From an uncultured Phycisphaerae bacterium (GTDB lineage: Bacteria > Planctomycetota > Phycisphaerae > UBA1845 > Fen-1342), in NCBI GenBank assembly GCA_937928595.1, contig CALGJV010000028.1:1-48048 (forward strand): a DNA stretch of 48,048 nucleotides, given 5' to 3'. Of the stretch, positions 34,867-43,729 are shown piece after piece. The position numbers and the translations under genes are program-made. The notes under the pieces are model-generated. The model had not been told where the DNA came from. It did not search any database and was given only the letters and a program-made list of their open reading frames with translations. The first letter of the stretch is position 1. Each line of letters starts with the position of its first letter.

Positions 34867-35762
34867 GCGCGGGCGCCTCCGCTCGCGGCCGCGCGGGCCT
34901 CCTCATCCGCGAGCTGTCGATTCCATTCCTCGAACAGGCGGTTCATCCGGATCCGGCGTTCCTCGTGCCGCTGCCACTGCGCGGCACAGCGCGCGATCGC
35001 GGCCAGTTGCGCCCGGCGCTCGGGCGTGAGGCGCTCGCCGCCGAAGTACTGGCGATAGAACCGGAGCCGGTCGGTCCGGGTCGTGAACGGCTGAGCGGAC
35101 ACGAGCGTCTGCGCCAGCTCGTGCACCCACCACGGCGTACCGCGCATCCGCGTCCAGAGCTCCAGCGGCTTCACGTCGAGGAAGAAGAACTCCGGCCGGC
35201 CGTCCGGCCCGGCCCGCACCAGCACATTCCGCCAGAAGAGGTTGCCGTGCGACAGCCCGCAGCCGTGCATGCGGGCGAGTTCGGCCGCCAGCGCCCGGAT
35301 CAGCGTGTGCCGCATGCCCGGCACGAGCGACCGGCGGCCCGCAGCGACATCCTGCGCGAACGTCGTGAGGTTCTGGGCCTCCGGTACCTCCTCCGTGATC
35401 AGGAAACAGGCCTCCACGAAGTGCAGGAACCGGCGGCAGCCGTACGCCACCGGGCGCACGGTCGGCGCGCCGGCCGCCAGCAGTCCGCGTAACGCGAGGT
35501 ATTCGGCCTGACCGCGGTGCCTGCGGAAGAATGTGCCGCGCAGCATGCCTCGCAGGCGGGTGCGCCACGTCGGAAAGAAGTGCCGCTTCACGTAGAAGCC
35601 GGGCTCGCCGCCTTGCCCGGGCACGAAAAGCGTGTCCGTCGTGCGGCTCCAGGCCGCGATGCGGCCATCGACTCGGGCGAGCACGCGGTCCACCGTGTCG
35701 AGCCCGCACACCCGCAGGCGCTCGCGGTACGCCGGATCGATCCGCATCCGCTCGGTCCGCAT
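34863..35762 (-). CDS. Kinase-fold protein of the InaA/lipopolysaccharide kinase group with altered catalytic Asp
   Basis: 299 residues, same fold as its downstream neighbour but only distantly similar. K59 (FYVKRHFF) and E125 (ITEEVPE) fit the ATP-binding lobe; the catalytic loop reads SHGNLFWRNVLV, so the expected Asp is N174, while the metal residues N179 and D196 (FFLDVK) are kept. It may be a low-activity or pseudokinase, perhaps regulating or partnering the active kinase, or may use another catalytic residue. ATG 35762 has GGGAG 5 bases upstream and overlaps the stop of the heptosyltransferase gene by one base; GTG 35765 is an alternative. Second gene of the overlapping operon. Confidence 0.85.
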   Translation of the reverse strand: MRTERMRIDPAYRERLRVCGLDTVDRVLARVDGRIAAWSRTTDTLFVPGQGGEPGFYVKRHFFPTWRTRLRGMLRGTFFRRHRGQAEYLALRGLLAAGAPTVRPVAYGCRRFLHFVEACFLITEEVPEAQNLTTFAQDVAAGRRSLVPGMRHTLIRALAAELARMHGCGLSHGNLFWRNVLVRAGPDGRPEFFFLDVKPLELWTRMRGTPWWVHELAQTLVSAQPFTTRTDRLRFYRQYFGGERLTPERRAQLAAIARCAAQWQRHEERRIRMNRLFEEWNRQLADEEARAAASGGARA

Positions 35763-36874
35763 CACGTCTCCCGTTCATCCGTCGGCGGCGTCGAGCCGAC
35801 CTCCGCGACCGCCGGACGCGGCCGGGCCAGCACGTTCCGCACCGCGTGCAGCGCGTGGTCCACCGTCAAGGCCGTCAGGCACCGGTGTGCGAGTGGACAC
35901 GCCCGCAACTGACAGGGTCCGCAGGGGACCGGCACCTGCAACTTCAGCTCGCCGGCGTAACCGGTATCGGTCCACGCCTGATGCGTCGGGCCGAAGAGCG
36001 TCACTGTCGGCACGCCGAACGCCAGCGCGTAGTGCCGCGGCCCGGTGTCGTTGCAGACCATCAGCCGTGCGCCGCGCACGAGCACCTTCAGCGAGCCGAG
36101 CGTCGTGCCCGGCCGCTCGCACACCGCCACCGGCCCGCGGGACTGGGAGGCGATCCGCCGTAACAGCGGCAGCTCGCCGGGGGCGCCGAACAACACCGGC
36201 CACAGGCCGACCTGCTCGCGCAGTGCGTCGCACAACGCCGCGAAGCGGTCCGGCGGCCAGCACTTGGCCGCGCCGAACGCCGCGCCGGGGTTCAGCAGGG
36301 CGTAGGCCGTCTGGCGCAGGCCGTGTTGCCCCAGCAGCGCCTGCCCGGCCGCCTCCTGCTCCGACGTCACGCCAAGCCGCAGCCGCCGGTCGGCGACCGT
36401 GGCGCCCACATGCTCCGCGAGCGCGGCGTAGCTGTCCAGCACCGGGAACGGCCGAAACGCTCCGGACTCCCGCCGCGGCCGGAGCCGGTCTGTGAGAAGC
36501 GCACCGCGCCCATCGCGGGCGTAGCCCACGCGGCGGCGTGCGCCGCCGAGCCACGCGGCCAGCGCCGCGCGGAAGGAGTTCGTGAGCAGGAGTGCGAGGT
36601 CGAAGCGGGCGGTCCGCAGCCGCCGCACCAGGCCGAGCAGGCCCCATTCGTAGCGCAGGCCGCGACCCGGCGGCCAGTGCAACACATCGTCGTGCCAGCC
36701 GCCGCCCGCGACCACGTCCGCCACGTACGGCCGCAGGAGGTAGGTGATGCGGGCCGTCGCGAAGTGAGCGCGCAGCGTGGCGAGGACCGGGGTGGCCATG
36801 ACCACGTCGCCGACCCAGTTCGGGATTACGATTAGAATGCGGGGCCCCGTCGCAGGGGGGCCGGACGCCGCCAT
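35762..36874 (-). CDS. ADP-heptose--LPS heptosyltransferase-like (GT9)
   Basis: 370 residues. ILIVIPNWVGDVVMATPVLATLR at the N-terminus and the donor-site region VCNDTGPRHYALAFGVPTVTLFGPT are the GT9/heptosyltransferase II signatures; near the end a cluster of cysteines (PCGPCQLRACPLAHRC) is characteristic of WaaF-like members. It adds heptose to the LPS inner core. Start ATG 36874 begins at MAASGPP; there is no clear SD. It is the first gene of the overlapping four-gene unit; the lipoprotein gene upstream is 116 bp away, with a hairpin in between. Confidence 0.92.
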   Translation of the reverse strand: MAASGPPATGPRILIVIPNWVGDVVMATPVLATLRAHFATARITYLLRPYVADVVAGGGWHDDVLHWPPGRGLRYEWGLLGLVRRLRTARFDLALLLTNSFRAALAAWLGGARRRVGYARDGRGALLTDRLRPRRESGAFRPFPVLDSYAALAEHVGATVADRRLRLGVTSEQEAAGQALLGQHGLRQTAYALLNPGAAFGAAKCWPPDRFAALCDALREQVGLWPVLFGAPGELPLLRRIASQSRGPVAVCERPGTTLGSLKVLVRGARLMVCNDTGPRHYALAFGVPTVTLFGPTHQAWTDTGYAGELKLQVPVPCGPCQLRACPLAHRCLTALTVDHALHAVRNVLARPRPAVAEVGSTPPTDERET

Positions 36875-36895
36875 CGGTGCGCAGTGTAATCGCCG

Positions 36896-36916
36896 GCGGG
36901 CGGCATGACCGCCCGC
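36896..36916. terminator. Hairpin between the lipoprotein and GT9 genes
   Basis: 8-bp perfect stem, 36896-36903 against 36909-36916, loop CATGA. No U-run on the minus strand, so termination of the upstream lipoprotein transcript is only possible. Confidence 0.4.
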
Positions 36917-36990
36917 GTTGAGAGTCCGCCGCTGCCGCCCGTCCCGCGAGGGGTGGTGCCGGGGGGTGCGAGCCGCCGGCCGGTCGGCTG

Positions 36991-37914
36991 TCAGCGGCGC
37001 TCGGCCTGCTCGATGAGCGCGCGAATGCGCGGTTCCGGCGAGAAACGCAGGGCAAACCGCGCATTCTCCGCCACGACCGGTACGTCGCTGCCGACCAGCG
37101 TGACGAGCCGCTCCTGCACGCCCGGCGTGCCGCGCGAGCCGAGCCAGATGCACGCCGCCCGCACGAGGTTGTAATCGTACGTTCGCAGCCGCAGCAGCGC
37201 CGGGTCGTCGCGCGGGCCGAAGGCGCACGGCACCGCGCGGTTCTCCACCTCGTACACCCAGCGGGCCGCCGGCCGGCGCGCCAGCAGCGGCCAAAGCTGC
37301 TCGGCCTGCGGCGCCAGCGGCTGCGGCGTGACGAGCGACACGGCCCCGCCGCGGTGCGCCGCCCACCAGGCCCGCACCGCCTGTCGGTCGCCCTCCAGGT
37401 CGATCGCCGCAGCGCGGTCGTGGCGGAACTCGGCCGGGAACAGGTCCAGCCAAGTGGCCGGGGCGTCGCGGTCCGCCAGAACGACCGGCCCGAGCGGCTG
37501 CCCGTTGACCCGTACGTCGAAGTGCAGCAGGTCGTACGTCGTCGCCAGGCATGTCGCGGACAGTCGCGGGGGCTGCGTGCCCGGGTTGGCCAGCAGCCGC
37601 ACCAGCGACAGGTGCACGAAGACGCGGAGGTCGTCCGGGGCCGCCGTCCGCGTTAGACGCGGCGCCCGCATGAGCGCGTCGACGGCCGGGGAGCCGAGGG
37701 CGACCAGCCGGTTGAACTGGTCGGTCCAGACCGCATCGGGGTCCAGGTCGAGGATCGGGCGCGCGACCGCGAGGGCCTGACGCTCGGCCCGCGTGAGGGT
37801 GTCACCGGGCGTGACGCACCCACCCAGTGCGGCGAGCGCCAGTACGCAGACGACGGCGCACCGCCGTGGTCCGCGGGCCGTGTCGCGCCGGTCGGTCGAG
37901 CGCCTGCGTGCCAT
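36991..37914 (-). CDS. Predicted lipoprotein of unknown function
   Basis: 307 residues. Signal peptide with a clear lipobox, LALAALGGC (Cys at about residue 33), so it should be anchored in a membrane. The mature part has no domain I recognise; alpha-helical stretches such as LFVHLSLVRLLANPGT-like (DDLRVFVHLSLVRLLA) and AENARFALRFSPEPRIRALI near the C-terminus suggest HEAT-like helical repeats. ATG 37914 has AAGG just upstream. It is divergent from ndk over 68 bp, and lies upstream of the sugar operon on the same strand, separated by a hairpin. Confidence 0.78.
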   Translation of the reverse strand: MARRRSTDRRDTARGPRRCAVVCVLALAALGGCVTPGDTLTRAERQALAVARPILDLDPDAVWTDQFNRLVALGSPAVDALMRAPRLTRTAAPDDLRVFVHLSLVRLLANPGTQPPRLSATCLATTYDLLHFDVRVNGQPLGPVVLADRDAPATWLDLFPAEFRHDRAAAIDLEGDRQAVRAWWAAHRGGAVSLVTPQPLAPQAEQLWPLLARRPAARWVYEVENRAVPCAFGPRDDPALLRLRTYDYNLVRAACIWLGSRGTPGVQERLVTLVGSDVPVVAENARFALRFSPEPRIRALIEQAERR

Positions 37915-37918
37915 CGCC

Positions 37919-37947
37919 TTGGTCCGCCTCCCGCGGCCCGGTACAAT
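37919..37947 (+). promoter_or_regulatory. Promoter of the ndk-sod-GT39-acpS operon
   Basis: TTGGTC (37919-37924), 17-base spacer, TACAAT (37942-37947), 35 bases before the ndk ATG. The -35 overlaps the leader of the divergent lipoprotein gene. Confidence 0.5.
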
Positions 37948-37982
37948 CCCCGGCTCGGCAGAATAACTCTTCGGGAGTCCGC

Positions 37983-38438
37983 ATGGAACGCACGCTGATC
38001 ATCTTCAAGCCGGACGCGGTGCAACGGCACCTTGTCGGCCGGATCCTGGCCCGTTTCGAGGACAAGGGGCTGCGCATCGCCGCGCTGAAGTTGCAGCAGT
38101 CGCCCCGCGCCCAGGTGGAGCAGCACTACGCGGTGCACCGCGAGCGCCCCTTCTACCGCGATCTCGTCGAGTTCATGACGAGCGGGCCGGTGATCGTGGC
38201 CGTGCTCGAGGGGCCGGAGGCGATCACGGTCGTCCGCAACCTGCTCGGCGCCACGCACGGGCGGAAAGCCGCCCCCGGCACAATCCGCGGCGATTTCGGC
38301 CTCGACCAGCAGTACAACCTCGTGCACGCCAGCGACGGCCCCGAGACGGCGGCGAAGGAAATCGAGCTGTTCTTCCAGCCGCACGAGATCGTGAGCTACC
38401 AGCGCGTGACCGAGCGGTGGATCAACAGCGGAGGTTGA
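37983..38438 (+). CDS. ndk: Nucleoside diphosphate kinase
   Basis: 151 residues. Transfers the gamma phosphate of ATP to NDPs through a phosphohistidine. The family start ERTLIIFKPDAVQR, the GATHGRKAAPGTIRGDFG substrate loop and active H115 in NLVHASDG are all present; the C-terminus extends slightly beyond the usual WIY end to RWINSGG. Start ATG with GGGAG 6-7 bases upstream. First gene of a probable operon with sod 80 bp downstream. Confidence 0.97.
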   Translation: MERTLIIFKPDAVQRHLVGRILARFEDKGLRIAALKLQQSPRAQVEQHYAVHRERPFYRDLVEFMTSGPVIVAVLEGPEAITVVRNLLGATHGRKAAPGTIRGDFGLDQQYNLVHASDGPETAAKEIELFFQPHEIVSYQRVTERWINSGG

Positions 38439-38518
38439 CGGCGGCCGCGGGGCCGCCGGCCCGTACACAGCGCCCGCGTCGCCGGGCGGCGCGCGGGCCC
38501 CACACAGGAGGCACACCC

Positions 38519-39259
<741 letters not shown>

Positions 39260-39273
39260 ACCCGGCGAGGCTC

Positions 39274-40959
39274 ATGACCGCTGCGCCGCCGCCGCCGAGT
39301 CACGCCCGGGCGGGTTCCGCCCCGCCCGAGGCGGTCGGTACGTCGCTGCGGGTCCAGCTCGCGGTGCTCGTGGCGGTGATCGGGCCGCTGATCGTGCTGT
39401 GCCAGGTCATTTCGTACTGGCGCACCGACGTGGTCGATGACCAGATGTTCGGCTACTACGGCTGGCGCATCGCGCACGGCGCGGTCGTCTACCGCGACGT
39501 GTGGGACAACAAGCCGCCGGGGATCTACTGGATCAACGCCTTGGGCTTCCGGATCGGAGCCGACCACTACCTCGGCGTGGTCGTGCTGTGCGGCGTAGCC
39601 CTGGCCGTCGCGCATGCGGCATTCTTCGTCGCCGCGGCAAGCGTTTACCGCCGCGGCGCCGCCGCCGTCACCACGCTGCTGCTCGCGCTCTACCTGATGC
39701 ACGCCTACTTCACGGGCGGCAGCAACCGCACGGAGACGTTCCTCGTCGCGGCCGAGCTGACCGGCGTGGCGCTTTACCTGCGCGGCTGGGCGCGGGGCGG
39801 CGGCGGGTGGCGCTGGCTGTTGGCCGGTACGGCCTGTGGGACGGCCTTCCTGTTCAAGCAGGTCGGGCTGGCCGCCTGGGGTTGCATGGGGCTGCACCTG
39901 CTGATCTGCGCCGCGCGGCGGCAAGTGCCTTGGTCCGCGGCGCTCGGGCGCGGGCTGCTGCTGGCGGTCGGAGCGGCGCTCCCGGTTGGCGCGGCCGGCC
40001 TGGTCCTTTGGTCGCAGGGCGTCCTGGCGGACGCGCTGTTCGCGACGTTCGGGTTCAACCGGGCGTACTTCGCGGCCGGCGCGAGCCAGTTCCCCTTCAA
40101 CTACGCCAACTACATGCTTCTCCGCGAGCACATCTTCCCGACCCTCCAGCTGCCGATCCTCATGGCGCTCGTGTCGGCCATTCACGGCGGGCTGTGGTGG
40201 TGGCGGCCGCGGTACCGCCCGCCGGAGATCGAGACCCAGGTGCAGGTGACCGGCGGGCACTGCCCGGGGCACCTGCTGTTCTTCGGCCTGTGGCTGCTGG
40301 TGGCGACGTACGGCGCGCTGATGAGCCCGCACGCGTTCCGGCATTACATCGTGCCGGCGATTCCCCCGCTGCTGCTGGTGGCGGGGTATCTGGTCAACGT
40401 CCTGCGGGCGGAACTGAGCCTGCTCCGGCGCGTTCAGCAGCGCGCATGGGTCGCCTGTGCCTGCGTTGTCATGGCGTACTTCTCGGTCGAAGCGTTTCGC
40501 ACCCAGTTCAGCGAGATGGCGAAAGTCTGGTTGTACCGAATCGAGGGGCACGAACCGGCCGAGTGGGAGGTCGTCGGCGATGCCGTGGCGGCCCTGACCG
40601 GGCCGGCCGACCGCATGCAGGCGTGGGGCTACCTGCCGGGGGCGTACCTGCGGGCGCGGCGCGTCAACGCGTGCCGGTTCACGACGACGGAGAAGGTGGG
40701 GCAGGTGCACCGCGAGGCGCGGTTCGTTGTCGACGAGCTCGAGTCGACGCTGAGAGCGGCGCCGCCCGCGGTGCTCGTGCTGTCGCACAAAGACTATACC
40801 TGGATGACGGAGGCCGACGAGAGCGGACAGCCAAGCGACTTTCAGCTCGGTCCGTGGATCGACGCGCACTACCGCCGCGTGGTCGAGATCCCGAGGTTCG
40901 GCACGTACTACGTCTTCCTGCGCAACGACCTGGCGGCGGCCCGGGAGCCGCGCGGATGA
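39274..40959 (+). CDS. Membrane glycosyltransferase, GT39/ArnT-like
   Basis: 561 residues with about 10-12 membrane segments from residue 25. The first periplasmic loop holds WRTDVVDDQMFGYYGWRI and DVWDNKPPGIYWINALG, the Asp-rich and DNKPP motifs typical of dolichyl/undecaprenyl-phosphate sugar transferases (GT39, ArnT and the related DUF2029-type). It should move a lipid-linked sugar onto an envelope acceptor outside the inner membrane. A C-terminal soluble domain begins about residue 420 (EAFRTQFSEMAKVWLY). The start ATG lies 14 bp after the sod stop; the stop overlaps acpS. Confidence 0.88.
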   Translation: MTAAPPPPSHARAGSAPPEAVGTSLRVQLAVLVAVIGPLIVLCQVISYWRTDVVDDQMFGYYGWRIAHGAVVYRDVWDNKPPGIYWINALGFRIGADHYLGVVVLCGVALAVAHAAFFVAAASVYRRGAAAVTTLLLALYLMHAYFTGGSNRTETFLVAAELTGVALYLRGWARGGGGWRWLLAGTACGTAFLFKQVGLAAWGCMGLHLLICAARRQVPWSAALGRGLLLAVGAALPVGAAGLVLWSQGVLADALFATFGFNRAYFAAGASQFPFNYANYMLLREHIFPTLQLPILMALVSAIHGGLWWWRPRYRPPEIETQVQVTGGHCPGHLLFFGLWLLVATYGALMSPHAFRHYIVPAIPPLLLVAGYLVNVLRAELSLLRRVQQRAWVACACVVMAYFSVEAFRTQFSEMAKVWLYRIEGHEPAEWEVVGDAVAALTGPADRMQAWGYLPGAYLRARRVNACRFTTTEKVGQVHREARFVVDELESTLRAAPPAVLVLSHKDYTWMTEADESGQPSDFQLGPWIDAHYRRVVEIPRFGTYYVFLRNDLAAAREPRG

Positions 40960-41360
40960 CCACGGATTCCGGTCAGCGCATCGTCGGGCACGGCGTCGAC
41001 CTGGTGCACACCCCCCGCATCGCGCGGGCCTGGCAGACGCACGGCGACCGCTTTCTCGCCCGGGTCTTCACGCCCGCCGAGCAGCAGCACTGCCTGCGGC
41101 ACAAGACGCCGGAGATCCCGCTCAGCGGGCGCTTCGCGGCCAAGGAGGCCGTGATGAAAGCGCTCGGCACCGGCTGGAGCGGCGGGGTCGAATGGACCGA
41201 CATCGAGACGCTGCCGGATCCCCTCGGCCGGCCGCTCGTCACGCTGCACGGCCGGACGGCGGCGCTGGCGGCGAGCCTCGGGATCGCGCACCTGCTCGTG
41301 TCGATTTCGCACAGCGGGGAGTACGCGGTGGCCTCGGTGGTGGCGGTTGGTCCGGCCTGA
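40956..41360 (+). CDS. acpS: Holo-[acyl-carrier-protein] synthase
   Basis: 134 residues. GHGVDLVHTPRIARA with Mg ligand D15, and GRFAAKEAVMKALGTGW with E64, are the AcpS phosphopantetheinyl transferase signature; LVSISHSGEYAVASVVA closes the family. It activates ACP by transferring 4-phosphopantetheine from CoA. It overlaps the upstream glycosyltransferase gene by 4 bases (ATGA) with a GGGAG ribosome site inside that gene. Last gene of its operon, ending at a shared hairpin with the convergent gene. Confidence 0.95.
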   Translation: MTTDSGQRIVGHGVDLVHTPRIARAWQTHGDRFLARVFTPAEQQHCLRHKTPEIPLSGRFAAKEAVMKALGTGWSGGVEWTDIETLPDPLGRPLVTLHGRTAALAASLGIAHLLVSISHSGEYAVASVVAVGPA

Positions 41361-41368
41361 AAAAGAAG

Positions 41369-41399
41369 CGTGCGGGCCGCGCTGAGCGCGACCCGCACG
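41369..41399 (-). terminator. Rho-independent terminator for the minus-strand PEP-CTERM gene
   Basis: 41369-41376 pairs with 41392-41399 and an inner 5-bp stem 41378-41382 against 41386-41390. On the minus strand it is followed by CTTCTTTTT, a good U-run, so it ends the PEP-CTERM transcript; acpS transcripts from the other side may also stop here. Confidence 0.85.
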
Positions 41400-41448
41400 A
41401 CCCCGTGTCCACCCTCGAGCGCCCCCCTTTGATTCTTCGGCTGTCGCG

Positions 41449-42261
41449 CTACCGCCGCCGGGCCAGCGCGCCCGCCAGCAGCAGGAGCGCCGTCGCCGGC
41501 TCCGGGATCGCCAGTCCCGACAGGCGCACGATCGGGAACGTCGCCTCGGGCTTGATCAAGGTGCCGGTGTCGGGGTTGAGCTCGTACAGCCCGCGGCCGT
41601 TCTCGAGCCCGAACAGGCGGTTGCCGGTGAACTCGATGTCGTCCATCGCCGGCACGTCGGCGAAGTACGAGTACGAGGGCAGGTTGCGGCCGACCTTGTA
41701 GAGGCGTGCTCCACCCTTGGGGATGTTGTCGATGCTGAAGAGCTGCCCGTCGGCCCGCGTGCCCAGGCCTTCCATGTCGGCGGAGGGACTGAGCAGCGAG
41801 TAGTCGAACACGTTGGTCAGGAACCCGTTCGGCGGCCAGAGCTCGCCCAGGCCGTTGCACTTGAGCGGGTCGCCCTGGGTATCCGGCGTGTCGAAGCTCG
41901 CGACCAGCTTGCCGTTGTGGGCGGCGAGGCCCTTCGCGTTGGTGATGATGTCCACACCCAGACGGATGGGCACGTACGCGAACGCGGCGCCCGTCTCCGG
42001 ATTGATGGCGAACAGGTGCGCGGGGTGCCCGAAGTTGTTGTTGATGCCGTAGAGCACGCCGTTGAGATAGGCGAGATCGACATCGCGCATGTCGTATCCC
42101 GTCGGACCGACCACCTGCACCGCCCCGGTGTCGGTGTTCAGCAGCACCAGCTCGTCGGTGTCGACGTTGATGCTGTAAAGAAACGCCGCCTGGGCCGTCA
42201 GTGCGCCGACCACCCACAACGCGACCGCTGCGGCCCACCGTACCCGCCGTCCTCCGACCAT
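41449..42261 (-). CDS. PEP-CTERM protein with beta-propeller-like body
   Basis: 270 residues. Signal peptide about residues 1-24 (AAVALWVVGALTAQA), body of repeated strands such as FLYSINVDTDELVLLNTDTG, LAYLNGVLYGINN, LFAINPETGAAFAY and RLFGLENGRGLYELNPDTG, which look like blades of a beta-propeller, and a PEP-CTERM tail IPEPATALLLLAGALARRR. Exported and surface-attached in the usual PEP-CTERM way. Start ATG 42261 (frame open to 42351) is preceded by an AAGG. A U-rich terminator follows. The binding partner is unknown. Confidence 0.87.
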   Translation of the reverse strand: MVGGRRVRWAAAVALWVVGALTAQAAFLYSINVDTDELVLLNTDTGAVQVVGPTGYDMRDVDLAYLNGVLYGINNNFGHPAHLFAINPETGAAFAYVPIRLGVDIITNAKGLAAHNGKLVASFDTPDTQGDPLKCNGLGELWPPNGFLTNVFDYSLLSPSADMEGLGTRADGQLFSIDNIPKGGARLYKVGRNLPSYSYFADVPAMDDIEFTGNRLFGLENGRGLYELNPDTGTLIKPEATFPIVRLSGLAIPEPATALLLLAGALARRR

Positions 42262-42582
42262 GCGCCTGCCCTTCTTTCCCTGAAGCGAAGCTGCGTCTAC
42301 GTCCTCTGCAACCACCGTGGGCGCGCACCGTCTCCGGCAGCCGCGGCGCAATGCGCAGCACGGCCGGCACGGGCCGGTGGCCTCGACACGGAAACCCGGT
42401 GGAGATCTCAGCCGGCGGTTCCGACCACCCGGGCTCGCACGGGCGAGCGTGCCAATGGCACGGGAATCGCGGCTGTACGACGCTCCAGCGGGTTATAGGC
42501 CGGGCTTCTTCGCCAAGGCAAGCGCACCGGCGCACGGTTTTTCCGGAACCGCGCTGCTCGTCTGCCGGTTATCTAGACGGCC
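42262..42582. other. Gene-free spacer
   Basis: 321 bp between divergent genes. GC-rich throughout. Open frames here have no SD, family signature or compositional bias that sets them apart from noise. I see no promoter pair of the type noted elsewhere; the minus-strand leader of the PEP-CTERM gene must lie near 42262-42300. Confidence 0.4.
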
Positions 42583-42909
42583 ATGTCCCAGTCGGCACTG
42601 TCGGCCCCCGCGTTCGTCGTGGCCGCGTTGGAAGGCAACATCGTCGGCGGTACGCTGGTGGAGGACGAACTGCTCGTCATGGAACGCTGGACGGTCCGCG
42701 GCCCACCGTTGGCCGGTTGCACGGTCGGCGGAATCCTGGCCCGTTTCGGCATCAGCGTGCTGCGCCGCCGCACCCCGGGCGGCGACGAGCAGCGCATGCC
42801 GCCGCCCGACACGCCCCTGCAATCCGGCGACGTCGTGCTCCTTCAAGGTTCCTGCGAGGCACTCGCCGCGTTGCGGGCGGCCGAGTCCGCCACCCGCCCC
42901 AGGCCCTGA
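42583..42909 (+). CDS. Orphan RCK_C (TrkA-C) domain protein
   Basis: 108 residues, nearly all an RCK_C domain: ERWTVRGPPLAGCTVGG (the opening strand and helix), ILARFGISVLRRR, and PPDTPLQSGDVVLLQGS followed by EALAALR. In TrkA and channel proteins this domain binds small ligands or ions and gates potassium uptake; here no NAD-binding RCK_N or transport domain is attached or adjacent. Start ATG 42583 has little SD. It may be a separate regulator, a fragment of a lost TrkA-type gene, or a ligand sensor. The gene looks intact in frame with a normal stop and a hairpin after it. Confidence 0.7.
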   Translation: MSQSALSAPAFVVAALEGNIVGGTLVEDELLVMERWTVRGPPLAGCTVGGILARFGISVLRRRTPGGDEQRMPPPDTPLQSGDVVLLQGSCEALAALRAAESATRPRP

Positions 42910-42913
42910 CGGC

Positions 42914-42958
42914 CGCGGGCCGCCCGCCGGTCACTTGTCGACCCGCAGGCGGCCCGCG
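42914..42958 (+). terminator. Hairpin after the RCK_C gene
   Basis: Perfect 11-bp stem, 42914-42924 against 42948-42958, with a 23-base loop, starting 4 bases after the stop. No U-run follows, so it is a probable but not certain terminator. Confidence 0.55.
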
Positions 42959-43150
42959 ATTCCAGAGCGAGTGAGCGCCACCCGCCCACCAAGCCTTCCA
43001 CCTCCGGATGCTCGCGCGCCGGACAAACCGGCCCGCCGGACCCGGCCCGCCTCGCCGGCCGGTCCGCTTCGTCAACCCACAAGCACTCGTCTAGGCCGGC
43101 CGGCCGCGAGGCACAAGTCGCTTGAACAGCCGACGCCCCGCGGCTGCGTC

Positions 43151-43468
43151 TCAGGTCATCGCGCGGGGTTGACCGTCGAGGCAGACCCCGAACACGCGCA
43201 GCAGCGCACCCGTGCGACTTCCGACGCCGAGCTTCCGGTACAACCGCTCAAGGTGTGTATGCACGGTGTGCGGCGAGATGTCCAGCTCGTGCGCGACGCC
43301 CAGTTCGGTCTGGTCGTCAAACAGGCACTTGACGATGTCGAGCTCCCGGCCGGAGAGCTGCAACGCCCGCTGAACGGTCTCCCACTGGCAGTCGTTCAGA
43401 ATCTGCCGCCCGGGGTAGCGTTCCGGCGACCCGACGTCCGGCGCGTTCGGCCCTTCGGCACACATCAT
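43151..43468 (-). CDS. LuxR-type HTH transcriptional regulator without receiver
   Basis: 105 residues. Residues about 37-95 form a LuxR_C/GerE helix-turn-helix: LSGRELDIVKCLFDDQTE, AHELDISPHTVHTHLERLY and RKLGVGSRTGALLRVFG. The N-terminal 36 residues have no receiver or ligand domain. Planctomycetes carry many such small HTH proteins. Target is unknown; the adjacent genes on both sides are candidates. Start is one of two tandem ATGs (43468/43465); SD is weak. Confidence 0.9.
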   Translation of the reverse strand: MMCAEGPNAPDVGSPERYPGRQILNDCQWETVQRALQLSGRELDIVKCLFDDQTELGVAHELDISPHTVHTHLERLYRKLGVGSRTGALLRVFGVCLDGQPRAMT

Positions 43469-43638
43469 TCCACACCCCGCCTAGCCCCGCCCGACCAGGC
43501 CCTTGTTCGGACAGGCACCCTCGCCCGTCGCTCGACGGTCGGCCCGTACCTTCCAGTGTACCGCGCCGGGCTCCAGCGCCAAATGCCCGTGCGGATGCGA
43601 CGGGCGCGGCGAGCCGCACGGGTGCCGGGAGCCCGGCT

Positions 43639-43666
43639 TTGCGCACCGCGGGCCGGCGCGTAAGAT
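43639..43666 (+). promoter_or_regulatory. Promoter of the GH10-like operon
   Basis: TTGCGC (43639-43644), 16-base spacer, TAAGAT (43661-43666), 64 bases before the GTG start. Same -35 style as the other promoters in the window. Confidence 0.5.
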
Positions 43667-43729
43667 GCGGCTGCCGCCGCGCGCCGTGGAGCGCGGCTCC
43701 GCCCGTCACCGGCGGTTTTCCGGAGACCG

